This document shows positions 16,848-25,071 of a DNA stretch of 64,000 nt, piece by piece. Location of the stretch: contig NZ_JBCMUN010000006.1 in the NCBI RefSeq assembly GCF_050467285.1, positions 806,001 to 870,000 of the forward strand, written 5' to 3'. Below the pieces are notes generated by a model. The model ran no database searches, was not told where the DNA came from, and worked only from the letters and a program-made list of their open reading frames with translations. Source of the stretch: Paenibacillus_E oryzisoli_A. Lineage in GTDB: Bacteria; Bacillota; Bacilli; Paenibacillales; NBRC-103111. The first letter of the stretch is position 1; the number at the start of each line of letters is the position of its first letter. A program made the position numbers and the translations under genes.

Positions 16848-17725
16848 AGCAAGAGGATCGCGGGATCATTTCGCTCTATGATTTCAAAAAAAGTACGGTA
16901 AAAATCGGCTACACCGGGATGGTGCTGGTGATTGTCGCCGTCGCCGTTACGATGATTTATCCGTTTCTAAATACATTTTTCGGATCGCTCAAGACACGCG
17001 AGGAGTTCTTCACATTCCCTCCGACCTTTTTCCCGAAGCACTGGATCTGGCAAAATTATGACGATGCTTTCCATGCCTTCGACCTGCCGTTATTTACGTT
17101 TCTTAAAAATACACTCTTTATCTACCTCGGCAATACGGTATTTTCGCTGCTTTTTCTCGGGCTTGCTGCCTTTGCGCTGTCGCATTTGCACATCCCGCTG
17201 AAAAGGTGGGTGACGCTGTTCTTCTTCTCCACGCTGCTCATTCCGCCGGCGAGCTATATCGTGCCCAACTTCCTAAATTTGAAAAGCCTGGGGCTGATCA
17301 ACACGTACTGGGCGTTCTGGCTGCCAGCTGCGGCCAACGCGTATTACATGCTGCTGCTCAAAAACTTTTTTGACGGCATTCACAAAGAAATTCTGGAAGC
17401 GGCCCGCATCGACGGCGCCAGCGAATTCAAGTCGTTTCTCACGATCGCCGTGCCGTTGTCGACGCCGATTATCGGAACGCTGCTCATGCTGTCGTTCTCG
17501 ACAACGTGGAACGATTTCTACTGGCCGAACATCGTCATGACCGAAAAAAGCATGTACCCGATTGCAACAGGAATATACCGCTACGTCGTGTATCAGAACT
17601 CGGTCATTCCCTGGAGCGTCCGCTTTGCTGTACTGACGATGGCGATGCTGCCACCGGTGGTGTTCTTCCTCATTTTCCAAAAATTCATCATCCGCGGCCT
17701 CTCGGTTTCGAGCGTCAAGGGGTAG
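16844..17725 (+). CDS. ABC sugar transporter permease, MalG/LplC type
   Basis: Second membrane subunit. Six hydrophobic segments are visible, beginning with IGYTGMVLVIVAVAVTMIYP and ending before the cytoplasmic tail FIIRGLSVSSVKG. That IRGL..GAxKG-like end is typical of MalG/CUT1 permeases. The EAA motif reads LEAARIDGASEFKSFLTIAV. The start overlaps the stop of the partner gene. A strong terminator directly downstream separates it from the histidine kinase gene. Confidence 0.9.
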   Translation: MKQEDRGIISLYDFKKSTVKIGYTGMVLVIVAVAVTMIYPFLNTFFGSLKTREEFFTFPPTFFPKHWIWQNYDDAFHAFDLPLFTFLKNTLFIYLGNTVFSLLFLGLAAFALSHLHIPLKRWVTLFFFSTLLIPPASYIVPNFLNLKSLGLINTYWAFWLPAAANAYYMLLLKNFFDGIHKEILEAARIDGASEFKSFLTIAVPLSTPIIGTLLMLSFSTTWNDFYWPNIVMTEKSMYPIATGIYRYVVYQNSVIPWSVRFAVLTMAMLPPVVFFLIFQKFIIRGLSVSSVKG

Positions 17726-17730
17726 GCGTC

Positions 17731-17766
17731 AAGCGCTGATCAGAATGCTGTTCTGACGGCGCTTTT
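17731..17766 (+). terminator. Intrinsic terminator after the permease genes
   Basis: AAGCGC and the inner TCAGAA pair with TTCTGA and GCGCTT across a short loop, and TTTTT follows. The following kinase gene is therefore likely to have its own promoter in 17767-17874, where I could not identify boxes with confidence. Confidence 0.8.
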
Positions 17767-17874
17767 TGCGCTGCAGCGGTGATGGTTGGCCCAGCGGGTA
17801 GACGCGTAGAGGAGTAACGGGAACGGCGGCGAATTTAACTCTCATTAGCGAATTGATAAAGGGCGGTTACTCCC

Positions 17875-19647
17875 ATGCGAAAAATGCTTCAAAACATGAA
17901 TCTGATGAAAAAGCTCATCCTGCTGCTGATTGTATTCGTCGTGATTCCGATTCTTGTGCTTGACCTTGGCGTTGCTAAGAAATTGGAAACGATTACAGAA
18001 GTGCAGGTCGGCAGCGCACTTTTGCAGCTCGTGGAGGGCAGCCACCTGACGCTGGACCGCGAAAGCAGCGATTTTGACGAAAAGACCGAAAAAATCATGA
18101 TCTCGCAGGAGATTCAGCAACTCAACAACATCTCGTCCTCTTCGGAGTATGAGCGCTTTGAAGTGTTTAAAGCACTAGATAAATATTTAAGCAATTATTC
18201 GAATAATGCCATCACGTACTCGCTGTTTTTTTCAGACCGCAATCAATTGTATTCCTTCGTTCCGAACCCCGATTTGCTGAAAAGCGGCGTCTTCTACTCC
18301 ACGAATCTGGATGAGCTGCCGTGGTTCAAGGAGGTGAGCGGTGCCAAAGGGAAGGGCATCATCCGCGTCATCGACAAATTCGGCTTTAATTCGTCCGGCG
18401 TGCAGACCGTTGCGTATATGCGGCAGCTGAACAGCATTTATAACGGCGAATCGGTTATCGGCTATTTGGTCGTGTCCGGGATCGAGATGCCGCTGCAGAG
18501 CGATTTCGAGCCGTTCCGCAAGTACGAGGAAGCGCAGGTGCTGCTGCTCGATGACAGCAACACGGTGATCGCGACGAATACGCCGGCGTATGCGATCGGA
18601 GCGAAGGCTAATGTGCCGGCCGATCAGGTGGAGGGCGTGTTCCGGCATCAGGAGGGCAGCATCGAAATGATGTCGGTCATTCATACGAGCGAGGCGACGA
18701 ATACACGGCTTGTGATGCGGGTGCCGGTGCAGTCGATCATCCGCGACCATATTTTGGTCCAGCGGCTTGTACACTGGATTATGTTCGGGTATTTTTTCAT
18801 TTTGATTCTGGCGAGCATGTATTTCATTCAGTCGATTCTGAAGCCGATCTCGCGGCTGGCGCGCATCACGAACTCGTACCATCCCGGAAGGCCTTTAGGC
18901 ATTTCGCTGCACGCCGAGAGCAAGAATGAAATCGTGCTGCTCAGCAACCATTTTATCCGGATGACGAACCGCCTCAACCAGACGATCTACGATCAATACG
19001 AGCTGGAGCTGAAAAATAAGGAAGTGGAGCTGTCGATTCTGCACGCGCAGATCAACCCGCATTTGCTGTACAACACGCTGGAATCAGTGTATTGGCATAC
19101 GCTTATGGAAGGGGCAAATGAATCGGCGGAGATGATCAAGGACCTGTCGCTGATCATGCGGATCGGCCTCAGCAAAGGCAAGCTGCTCATTCCGGTGATG
19201 GAGGAGATCAACCACGCGGAAGCTTACGTCCGGCTGCAGCTGTTCCGGTATGAGTATGCGTTCCAGGTGCACTGGGAAGTGGATGAGGAAGCGAAGAAAT
19301 ACATCGTGCCGAAGGTCTTGCTGCAGCCGATCATCGAGAATGCGATCCTGCACGGCATCAAGCAAATGGACCAGGACGGGCAGCTGTGGATCAAAGTGAA
19401 CGTGGAAGGGGGCCGTTTGGTCATTCGCGTCGAGGACAACGGCTACAGGCCTATCGATGTGGGGCGGCTGAACAGCGTACTGGAAGGCCGGGAGAGCAGC
19501 AAAGGCTATGGCATGATTAATGTGCAAAAGCGGATTGAGCTGCACTTTGGCGCAGGCTACGGCCTGCATTACGAGCAGCGGGAGGCGCAGGGCGTCCGGG
19601 CGGTGATTGTGATTCCGGCGATTGAGGATGAGAGTGAATTGAAATAA
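17875..19647 (+). CDS. Sensor histidine kinase, YesM/LytS type
   Basis: Membrane kinase partner of the YesN-type regulator. TM1 lies at about 11-30 (MKKLILLLIVFVVIPILVL) and TM2 at about 297-318 (FGYFFILILASMYFIQSIL). Between them is an extracytoplasmic sensor of about 260 residues. A HAMP segment (KPISRLARITNSYHPG) is followed by the His_kinase motif SILHAQINPHLLYNTLES, with phospho-acceptor His396, and the ATPase N-box PIIENAILHGI plus VEDNG. It is separated from its presumed regulator by the three transporter genes, an unusual split for a YesM/YesN pair. The sensor may read sugar-loaded binding protein. Confidence 0.9.
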   Translation: MRKMLQNMNLMKKLILLLIVFVVIPILVLDLGVAKKLETITEVQVGSALLQLVEGSHLTLDRESSDFDEKTEKIMISQEIQQLNNISSSSEYERFEVFKALDKYLSNYSNNAITYSLFFSDRNQLYSFVPNPDLLKSGVFYSTNLDELPWFKEVSGAKGKGIIRVIDKFGFNSSGVQTVAYMRQLNSIYNGESVIGYLVVSGIEMPLQSDFEPFRKYEEAQVLLLDDSNTVIATNTPAYAIGAKANVPADQVEGVFRHQEGSIEMMSVIHTSEATNTRLVMRVPVQSIIRDHILVQRLVHWIMFGYFFILILASMYFIQSILKPISRLARITNSYHPGRPLGISLHAESKNEIVLLSNHFIRMTNRLNQTIYDQYELELKNKEVELSILHAQINPHLLYNTLESVYWHTLMEGANESAEMIKDLSLIMRIGLSKGKLLIPVMEEINHAEAYVRLQLFRYEYAFQVHWEVDEEAKKYIVPKVLLQPIIENAILHGIKQMDQDGQLWIKVNVEGGRLVIRVEDNGYRPIDVGRLNSVLEGRESSKGYGMINVQKRIELHFGAGYGLHYEQREAQGVRAVIVIPAIEDESELK

Positions 19648-19654
19648 GAGAAGC

Positions 19655-19682
19655 GGCAGCGTACCCTGGAGAGGGCGCTGCC
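19655..19682. terminator. Hairpin between the convergent kinase gene and a small ORF
   Basis: GGCAGCG pairs with CGCTGCC, seven perfect pairs, between convergent genes. T-tracts on both sides are poor, so termination efficiency is uncertain. Confidence 0.45.
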
Positions 19683-19710
19683 ATTTGGTGTTGGGGCGGC
19701 TAAGCTTATA

Positions 19711-19905
19711 TTAGCTCTGCGGATAACTGGCAGACTCGTCCGCTTGGAGGGCGTTCAACTGGGAATCAATATAGGAATCAATCGTATCCAGCACTTGGCT
19801 GAGCGGCGATTGGTTCATAATAATGCAGTTGGAATGAATGGCCGTGTAGCTGTTGTCGTCCTTATTGATTTTAAAGCCCCGGTAATTTTCATAGATCGTT
19901 CTCAT
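19711..19905 (-). CDS. Small hypothetical protein (64 aa)
   Basis: MRTIYENYRGFKINKDDNSY begins a small soluble protein with mixed strand/helix pattern (CIIMNQSPLSQVLDTIDSYIDSQL). The start at 19905 is fixed by GAAGGAGAG upstream; the frame continues to 19959 without a ribosome site. It shows no membrane segment, signal or recognised domain. It stands alone, convergent with the histidine kinase and divergent from the oxidoreductase, so context gives no function. Confidence 0.65.
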   Translation of the reverse strand: MRTIYENYRGFKINKDDNSYTAIHSNCIIMNQSPLSQVLDTIDSYIDSQLNALQADESASYPQS

Positions 19906-20079
19906 GACAATCTCTCCTTCTGCTTGGGTGTATAGTCTAAAATAGCATGAATTCGGCAAGTTTGATAGAGGTGTAAATTGAGAGAGATTGTCTAGTTTTG
20001 GCGGTAAAAATGTTGTCGATTTTTCCTCCTTTGCTATTCTGTTTCTATTTGTGTTACAGTTAGGGGGAGGTGAAGCTGC

Positions 20080-21084
20080 ATGTTAAAATTGGGGGTTCTT
20101 GACCAATCGCAAATAGGAGAAGGCCGCGATGCGGCCCAGACGCTGGCGGAGACGACAGCGCTCGCGCAGGAAGCCGAGAAGCTCGGCTACACGCGCTTTT
20201 GGATGTCGGAGCACCACGCTTCGCAGGCGCTCGCGCATTCGAGCCCGGAGGTGCTGATCGCGCACGTCGCGGCATTAACGGAGCGCATCCGCGTGGGCTC
20301 GGGCGGCATTATGCTGCCGCATTACAGCGCGTATAAGGTGGCGGAGAACTTCCGCCTGCTGGAGGCGCTGCACCCGGGCCGGATCGACGTCGGTCTAGGG
20401 CGCGCGCCGGGCGGCATGCCGATTTCGACACGTGCGCTGCAGGAAGGCAAGTACGTGAATGTCGTGGATCAGTACCCGCAGCAGGTGGCCGACCTGACCG
20501 GGTACTTGCACGATACGCAGCCCGCGGGACACCGCTTCCCGGGCCTGCATGCGGCGCCGATCATTCCGACGGCGCCGGAGATTTGGCTGCTGGGCTCCTC
20601 GTACGACAGCGCCCGGCTTGCGGCCGAACAGGGCACCGCGTTCGGGTTCGCGCAGTTTTTCGGTAATGCGGATTGCGCGGAAGCGCTGCGCATTTACCGG
20701 GAGCATTTTACGGCTTCGAGTCTGAATGAGAAGCCGTATTCCTTGGCCGCCGTGCTCGCGATCTGCGCGGACACGGAGGAAGAGGCGAATGAGCTGGCGC
20801 TGAGCACGGATCTGTTTTTCTTGTCGCTGGGGCAAGGCCGGCTGCTGCCGTTCTTTCCGTCCGTGGACACGGCGAAGCATTATCCGTACACGGTGAATGA
20901 CTACGCGCTGATCCGCGGCAGACAGCATCAGCGCATTGTCGGCACGCCTGACAGCGTGAAGGCGCAGATTCTGGCGCTGAACGAGGCGTACCAGGCCGAT
21001 GAGATCATGGTCGTCTCGCCGATCCACAACGTGGAGGCGAGGCTGAAGTCGTACCGCCTGCTGGCGCAGGCGTTCGGGTTGTAG
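20080..21084 (+). CDS. Luciferase-like (LLM class) flavin-dependent oxidoreductase
   Basis: Bacterial-luciferase-fold monooxygenase that uses reduced FMN; the substrate is unknown. The N-terminus LKLGVLDQSQIGEG and the motifs FWMSEHHAS, RIRVGSGGIMLPHYSAYKVAE and RIDVGLGRAPGG are typical of the single-component alkanal-monooxygenase-like (MsnO8/YwcH) group. Length 334 aa is normal. GGGGGAGG precedes the ATG at 20080. It is a single gene with no reductase partner beside it. Confidence 0.88.
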   Translation: MLKLGVLDQSQIGEGRDAAQTLAETTALAQEAEKLGYTRFWMSEHHASQALAHSSPEVLIAHVAALTERIRVGSGGIMLPHYSAYKVAENFRLLEALHPGRIDVGLGRAPGGMPISTRALQEGKYVNVVDQYPQQVADLTGYLHDTQPAGHRFPGLHAAPIIPTAPEIWLLGSSYDSARLAAEQGTAFGFAQFFGNADCAEALRIYREHFTASSLNEKPYSLAAVLAICADTEEEANELALSTDLFFLSLGQGRLLPFFPSVDTAKHYPYTVNDYALIRGRQHQRIVGTPDSVKAQILALNEAYQADEIMVVSPIHNVEARLKSYRLLAQAFGL

Positions 21085-21164
21085 GGGCAGACGGCTGCCA
21101 GCTGCTGGTTGTCAATTGCCAGTTGCCAGTGCTCGGTCGGCGCCGCTAGCGGGAGCCCAGCGCG

Positions 21165-21310
21165 AGGAGATTCCTGCAAAAAGGCAGGAATCTCGCTCGA
21201 AAAGCGGCAAAAACGGAAAATCCTGCGAAAAAGCAGGCTTTCCGTGCGATTTTGCCAATAGTAGAAATTCCGAGCGGAAAAGATGCACATTTGCAGGAAT
21301 TAGTCCGCTT
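21165..21310. repeat. Intergenic repeat units built on CCTGC..GCAGG hairpins
   Basis: TTCCTGCAAAAAGGCAGGAA (21171) and ATCCTGCGAAAAAGCAGG (21220) are 49 bp apart, each a small hairpin. A reversed TTGCAGGAA copy occurs near 21294. The element resembles but is not identical to the 5.9-kb repeat. No convincing gene lies in 21085-21608; an open frame at 21116-21412 crosses the repeats and lacks a ribosome site. Confidence 0.6.
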
Positions 21311-21326
21311 AGCCAAGGAAAATACG

Positions 21327-21356
21327 AAGAAGCCTGCCTTTTTGCAGGCTTCTTAT
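21327..21356 (+). terminator. Strong hairpin, possible terminator
   Basis: AAGAAGCCTGC (21327-21337) pairs perfectly with GCAGGCTTCTT (21344-21354) around a CTTTTT loop; ATTGTCT follows. It may end the oxidoreductase transcript or belong to the adjacent repeat family. Confidence 0.5.
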
Positions 21357-21608
21357 TGTCTCTGCTGTATGCTCAGGACGGATGCGAAGACATTGGAAAC
21401 GAGGAGTCCTGAAGATTAGCATGTTTCAAGCGCTTTGATGAACTTGTTGATACGTCAATGAATCGCTGTATTTCTCAGCACAATTACATAGGCTGTATTT
21501 TTTTCACCGTCTTTGGTGTCCATTCGACATATCCTGCCGCTCAGCCCATACATATGAAAAGGGCATTACCCAGAATGTGTTCGCTAAGCGCTGAGGGAGG
21601 ACATCTTG

Positions 21609-22082
21609 ATGAAATCTGTTTTGAAGCTCGAGCTTGCGGAAGCGAGAGCGATGATCGCGGGCGGCATAGCGGCCGCTCAAGCGCTCGGCGCCGCCGAGAC
21701 GATCTGCATCGTCGACGACGGCGGCTATGTGCTGGCCATGGAGCGCATGGACGGGGCTCGGAATACGAGCCCGGAGCTGGCCATGGCCAAGGCGTTTACG
21801 GCGAGCGGCCATCGGCGCTCGACGCATCTGTTCAATCAGCCGGGCGGGCCTGCGGCGGTGGGCGGCGAAGCGTTCGGCATCCATGCGATGATGCCGGGGA
21901 AGTTTACGATTTTCGTCGGGGGCTTTCCGATCGTCGTGAACGGGGAAGTGATCGGCGGCGTCGGCGTGAGCGGTGGCGCAGGAGACGACGATATTGCCGT
22001 AGGCGTTGCCGCCTTGCAGGCGCTTCAGCAGCATGTGGGCGAAGCGTTTCACGTGCTCGTGGAAGCGGATATCAAACGTTGA
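21609..22082 (+). CDS. GlcG/HbpS-like (DUF336) protein
   Basis: 157 residues of the heme-degrading/heme-binding GlcG-HbpS superfamily. Visible features are the helix LELAEARAMIAGGIAAAQAL, the strand ETICIVDDGGYVLAMERMDG, GARNTSPELAMAKAFTA, and the C-terminal GEVIGGVGVSGGAGDDDIAV motif. No signal peptide, so cytoplasmic. The start ATG at 21609 follows GGGAGGACATCTTG; a TTG three bases earlier is less likely. In other bacteria the family occurs beside propanediol, glycolate or heme genes; here it is isolated. Its ligand cannot be told from sequence. Confidence 0.85.
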   Translation: MKSVLKLELAEARAMIAGGIAAAQALGAAETICIVDDGGYVLAMERMDGARNTSPELAMAKAFTASGHRRSTHLFNQPGGPAAVGGEAFGIHAMMPGKFTIFVGGFPIVVNGEVIGGVGVSGGAGDDDIAVGVAALQALQQHVGEAFHVLVEADIKR

Positions 22083-22225
22083 GGCAGCGATTAGGGGCTA
22101 TGCACCATGAAGTTTTGGTGAATAGTCTCTTTTCTTTTCCTATTATGGTAGAATAAGAGAGTTCGTTGTAAGGTTAGTCTATCTCACGTTTAGACATCAC
22201 GCCCCCATAGAAAGGAACGTTTACT

Positions 22226-23464
22226 GTGAAAAAAAGTATCGCCGCTCTCGCGCTTGCCGCGATGTTGTTTACTCCGGCGCCGAGCCGCACTTATGCAGAT
22301 TCGGACATGCAGGACCCGATGCCTTACATCACGCTGATTGATAGCTTTAAGCTGTATCCCAGCCAAGAGACGACGTCAGGACAGGCCATCGGCGCTTTGA
22401 GCGCGCTGCAATCCGTCCAGATTTCCCGCTCGTACGGAGACAATCTGATGGGGCTCGTCACAGCGGATAAATTGCCCATCGAGACATGGCTCGGTACAGT
22501 ATGGATCAACCTGGAAGAAGGCGCATATAAGTTAGGGAAATTGGCATACAAGGAGCAGCCGATTACGTTGTTGGATGCGGAAACACCGATTTGGGATGCG
22601 CCCAGAGCGGAGAGTGCTTATGCGCTGAGCCCGCAGCAGGTTCAAGCGATTGCGTCCATTCCCGATTGCGACCCGTACACGCCTTGCCGCAATACGAATT
22701 CCTGGTTCTTGATCCATACTTCGTGGCTAGGCGATAAATGGGTCAGACCGTTTTCTTATGCCGAAAAATATCAAGGCGTCCCGGTTGAAGGCAGCGTCCC
22801 TATCAACTCGGAACGGCCGGTTTATCAGTATCCGTTCGAGAAGCCGTTAGCGGATGAGCCCAAGATCGAAGCCGGGCTGTTGAAGCCGCTTGCCAAGTAC
22901 ACCCATCAAGAGGGGATGGTTCCTCCGAGTATCTGGTACAAAGTGCAGACTTCGCTGGGAGAACGATGGGTTCCGCAAGATGGTCGGTATGGTTTGGGCG
23001 TAGAAAAAGTTGAACCTTCGACGAAGGTATTGGACATGCCCGTTTCGTTCCATGCGTCTGATGGGCCGTTCGCATATGGCTATAACGCAGACACTGAGCA
23101 AGTGCTCCAGCCGCAGCATATCCAGACAATTGGGCAAATCAGCGACTGGTACTTTTTTATCGACAGTAACGGGAACGGCAAGTGGGTTAGCCCGGCGATG
23201 GAAATTTCGTCTCAACTGACCGGTGAGTTGGCACACGATGCCAAACTTGGCGTCAAAGAAGAGCTCGTCCGCATTGATTTGACGGAGACGTCTGTCGCGC
23301 TCGACCAACCGTATATCCCGAAGGACTGGGGCCCTCAGAATGTCCAGGGGGCAATGACGTTCTCCCTGCAAACGGTGACCGCTTCACGAAGTTGGGCGTC
23401 TCCGACCGGCGAAACATGGTATTATATTCATACATGGCAAGGCCCTAAATGGGTCAGGCTCTAA
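22226..23464 (+). CDS. Secreted protein with five SH3/GW-like repeats
   Basis: Begins with a Sec signal peptide (MKKSIAALALAAMLFTPAPS, cleavage probably after TYA, residue 24). The mature protein consists of about five units of 60-75 residues. Each ends in a W-x-x-[VI] ... G-x-[KR]-W-V pattern: SWFLIHTSWLGDKWVRP (159-175), IWYKVQTSLGERWVPQ (236-251), DWYFFIDSNGNGKWVSP (307-323), TWYYIHTWQGPKWVRL (397-412) and a degenerate first copy, WLGTVWINL (88-96). The spacing and motif recall GW/SH3b cell-wall-binding repeats. The start is GTG with AAAGGA upstream. There is no catalytic domain. Probably a wall-associated protein; the family is not recognised with certainty. Confidence 0.75.
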   Translation: MKKSIAALALAAMLFTPAPSRTYADSDMQDPMPYITLIDSFKLYPSQETTSGQAIGALSALQSVQISRSYGDNLMGLVTADKLPIETWLGTVWINLEEGAYKLGKLAYKEQPITLLDAETPIWDAPRAESAYALSPQQVQAIASIPDCDPYTPCRNTNSWFLIHTSWLGDKWVRPFSYAEKYQGVPVEGSVPINSERPVYQYPFEKPLADEPKIEAGLLKPLAKYTHQEGMVPPSIWYKVQTSLGERWVPQDGRYGLGVEKVEPSTKVLDMPVSFHASDGPFAYGYNADTEQVLQPQHIQTIGQISDWYFFIDSNGNGKWVSPAMEISSQLTGELAHDAKLGVKEELVRIDLTETSVALDQPYIPKDWGPQNVQGAMTFSLQTVTASRSWASPTGETWYYIHTWQGPKWVRL

Positions 23465-23487
23465 TCTGTAGTCCGGGAGGATACGCC

Positions 23488-24132
23488 ATGAATCTCAATT
23501 CATCCGATGATCTTAGCCAGCCGAATTGGCTGCGCTGGGCGAAACAAATTCAGGCGATTGCGCAAAGCGGATTAACGTATTCCAGGGACGTCTATGATCG
23601 GGAGCGTTTTGAAGAGCTGCGGGAGATGAGCGTCGAGATGATGGAGGCGTACACCTTTGAGTCCCGGGATAAAATCAAGCTCACCTTCGCCAGCGACGAA
23701 GGCTATGCGACGCCGAAGGTAGACGTGCGCGGTGTTGTTTTTCGCGAAGGGCAGATTCTCCTCGTTAGAGAAAAAATCGACGGCGCCTGGTCGATGCCCG
23801 GCGGGTGGGCGGACATTGGCTACTCGCCTTCCGAAATTGCCGTGAAGGAAGTCAAAGAGGAAGCGGGATTCGAAGTAAAGCCCGTGCGGCTGCTTGCGGT
23901 GCTAGATAAAAAGTTTCACAACCACCCGCCGGAACCTTATCATATTTACAAAATTTTTATTCTGTGCGAGATTGTCGGTGGGCAAGCCGGGGGCGGGTTG
24001 GAGACGAGCGAAGTGGCATTTTTCGCCGAGGACAATCTCCCGCCACTGTCTTTGGAGCGGAACACGGAGAAGCAAATCCAGCTGATGTTCGAGTATTCAA
24101 AGGACCCCGCCAAGCCCGTCATTGTCGACTAG
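23488..24132 (+). CDS. NUDIX hydrolase with N-terminal NUDIX_N domain
   Basis: Hydrolyses a nucleoside diphosphate linked to another moiety; the substrate is unknown, with ADP-ribose-like compounds the usual guess for this group. The first ~65 residues are the helical NUDIX_N segment (WLRWAKQIQAIAQSGLTYS). The Nudix box spans GGWADIGYSPSEIAVKEVKE and EAGFEV. The core KEVKEEAG keeps the metal-binding glutamates, but Tyr stands where the first Glu of the classic box (Gx5E) is expected and Lys replaces the Arg. The ATG at 23488 follows GGGAGG; the frame opens earlier, inside the upstream gene. It is close behind the SH3-repeat gene and ends at a strong terminator. Confidence 0.9.
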   Translation: MNLNSSDDLSQPNWLRWAKQIQAIAQSGLTYSRDVYDRERFEELREMSVEMMEAYTFESRDKIKLTFASDEGYATPKVDVRGVVFREGQILLVREKIDGAWSMPGGWADIGYSPSEIAVKEVKEEAGFEVKPVRLLAVLDKKFHNHPPEPYHIYKIFILCEIVGGQAGGGLETSEVAFFAEDNLPPLSLERNTEKQIQLMFEYSKDPAKPVIVD

Positions 24133-24194
24133 CTGACAAGACCATATCGTGCATAAGCTGGGCATCTGCCAGTTGAGCAGGCCAGCAACAGCAA

Positions 24195-24246
24195 AAAGGT
24201 GTCCCCCAAGCCATAGGAAATGGCTCAGGGGACACCTTTATTTTTA
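24195..24246. terminator. Strong bidirectional terminator
   Basis: AAAGGTGTCCCC (24195-24206) pairs perfectly with GGGGACACCTTT (24228-24239). ATTTTTAT follows on the plus strand, and TTTTTGC on the minus strand. It separates the NUDIX gene from the convergent kdu operon and its right edge abuts the stop codon of the epimerase gene. Confidence 0.85.
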
Positions 24247-25071
24247 TCGCAGTGATCTTACGTACTGCACCGTGCTGTCCAGCGTCGTGTCATCCAACTG
24301 CTCGAGGGACACATCGACCAAAGGCTTCACTGCGTGCAGCTTCTCGAGGAACGTCTTCGTCACGAAGCGGCCGTTGCCCGAGCGAACGGCGTTCACCCGG
24401 CCGTCTTCGACGACAAAGTCCTTCAAATGCGCAAGCACGATGCGCGATCCGAAAGTAGCCAGCGCGTGATCGAGGAACGCTTCCTGCTTATCGACTTCCG
24501 TTGGCGGCAGCAGGTTCACCGGATCGAACACAACGCCGAGCGTGCTGGACGGAATTTCGTCCAGGATGCGGGCCATTTTCTCTGTCGAGGAAAGGGTGTG
24601 GGTGAAGACCGGCTCCAGACCGATGGTTACGCCCCAACGCTCCGCTTCCTCAGCGAGCTCTTCGAACGTCTCGCGGCAAACGTTCCAGCCGATTTCCTCG
24701 TAGCGTTCGGGATCTTGCCCGCGATACGTCGTGAGGTCGCCGGTTTCTGTAGCGACAATCGACGTGCCGAAATCGCGCGCGTAGCGCAGATGCTCTTTGA
24801 AACGATCAATCTCATAGCGGCGCTGCTGCGCATCCGGATTGACCGGATTGATGTAGCAGCCGAGCACGCCGATGCGCAGCCCGGCGCGATCAAATTGCTC
24901 GCCGATATGGCTCGCGAGCCCTGGGCTCAAGCGCCCGAGACTCGTGTCGATGTCGGCGATCGCTTTGCTCAGCGCCAATTGCACGAAGTCGATCGGGCGA
25001 TTGCGCAGTTTGTCGGTGAGCGCCGCCAGAGGCAGGCAGCCAACGGTATGAGCCAGTGTGCCGAATCCCAT
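24244..25071 (-). CDS. Sugar phosphate isomerase/epimerase (xylose isomerase-like TIM barrel)
   Basis: AP-endonuclease-2/IolE-type barrel of 275 residues. Metal-site features are visible: the Glu of ATETGDLTT, the Glu of GVTIGLEPVF, the Asp-Pro of VVFDPVNLLPP, the His of RIVLAHLKDF, and the terminal Glu in VSLEQLD. The ATG at 25071 overlaps the kduD stop as TAATG, so translation is coupled; the frame extends 30 bases further upstream inside kduD. As the last gene of a kduI-deoR-kduD operon it should act on a uronate or ketouronate, but the exact reaction is not known. Confidence 0.85.
   Translation of the reverse strand: MGFGTLAHTVGCLPLAALTDKLRNRPIDFVQLALSKAIADIDTSLGRLSPGLASHIGEQFDRAGLRIGVLGCYINPVNPDAQQRRYEIDRFKEHLRYARDFGTSIVATETGDLTTYRGQDPERYEEIGWNVCRETFEELAEEAERWGVTIGLEPVFTHTLSSTEKMARILDEIPSSTLGVVFDPVNLLPPTEVDKQEAFLDHALATFGSRIVLAHLKDFVVEDGRVNAVRSGNGRFVTKTFLEKLHAVKPLVDVSLEQLDDTTLDSTVQYVRSLR

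Noticed and set aside
21116..21412. 98-codon plus-strand frame after the luciferase-like gene
   Set aside because: It runs through intergenic hairpin repeats, lacks a ribosome site and has a low-complexity Lys/Arg/Ser composition.
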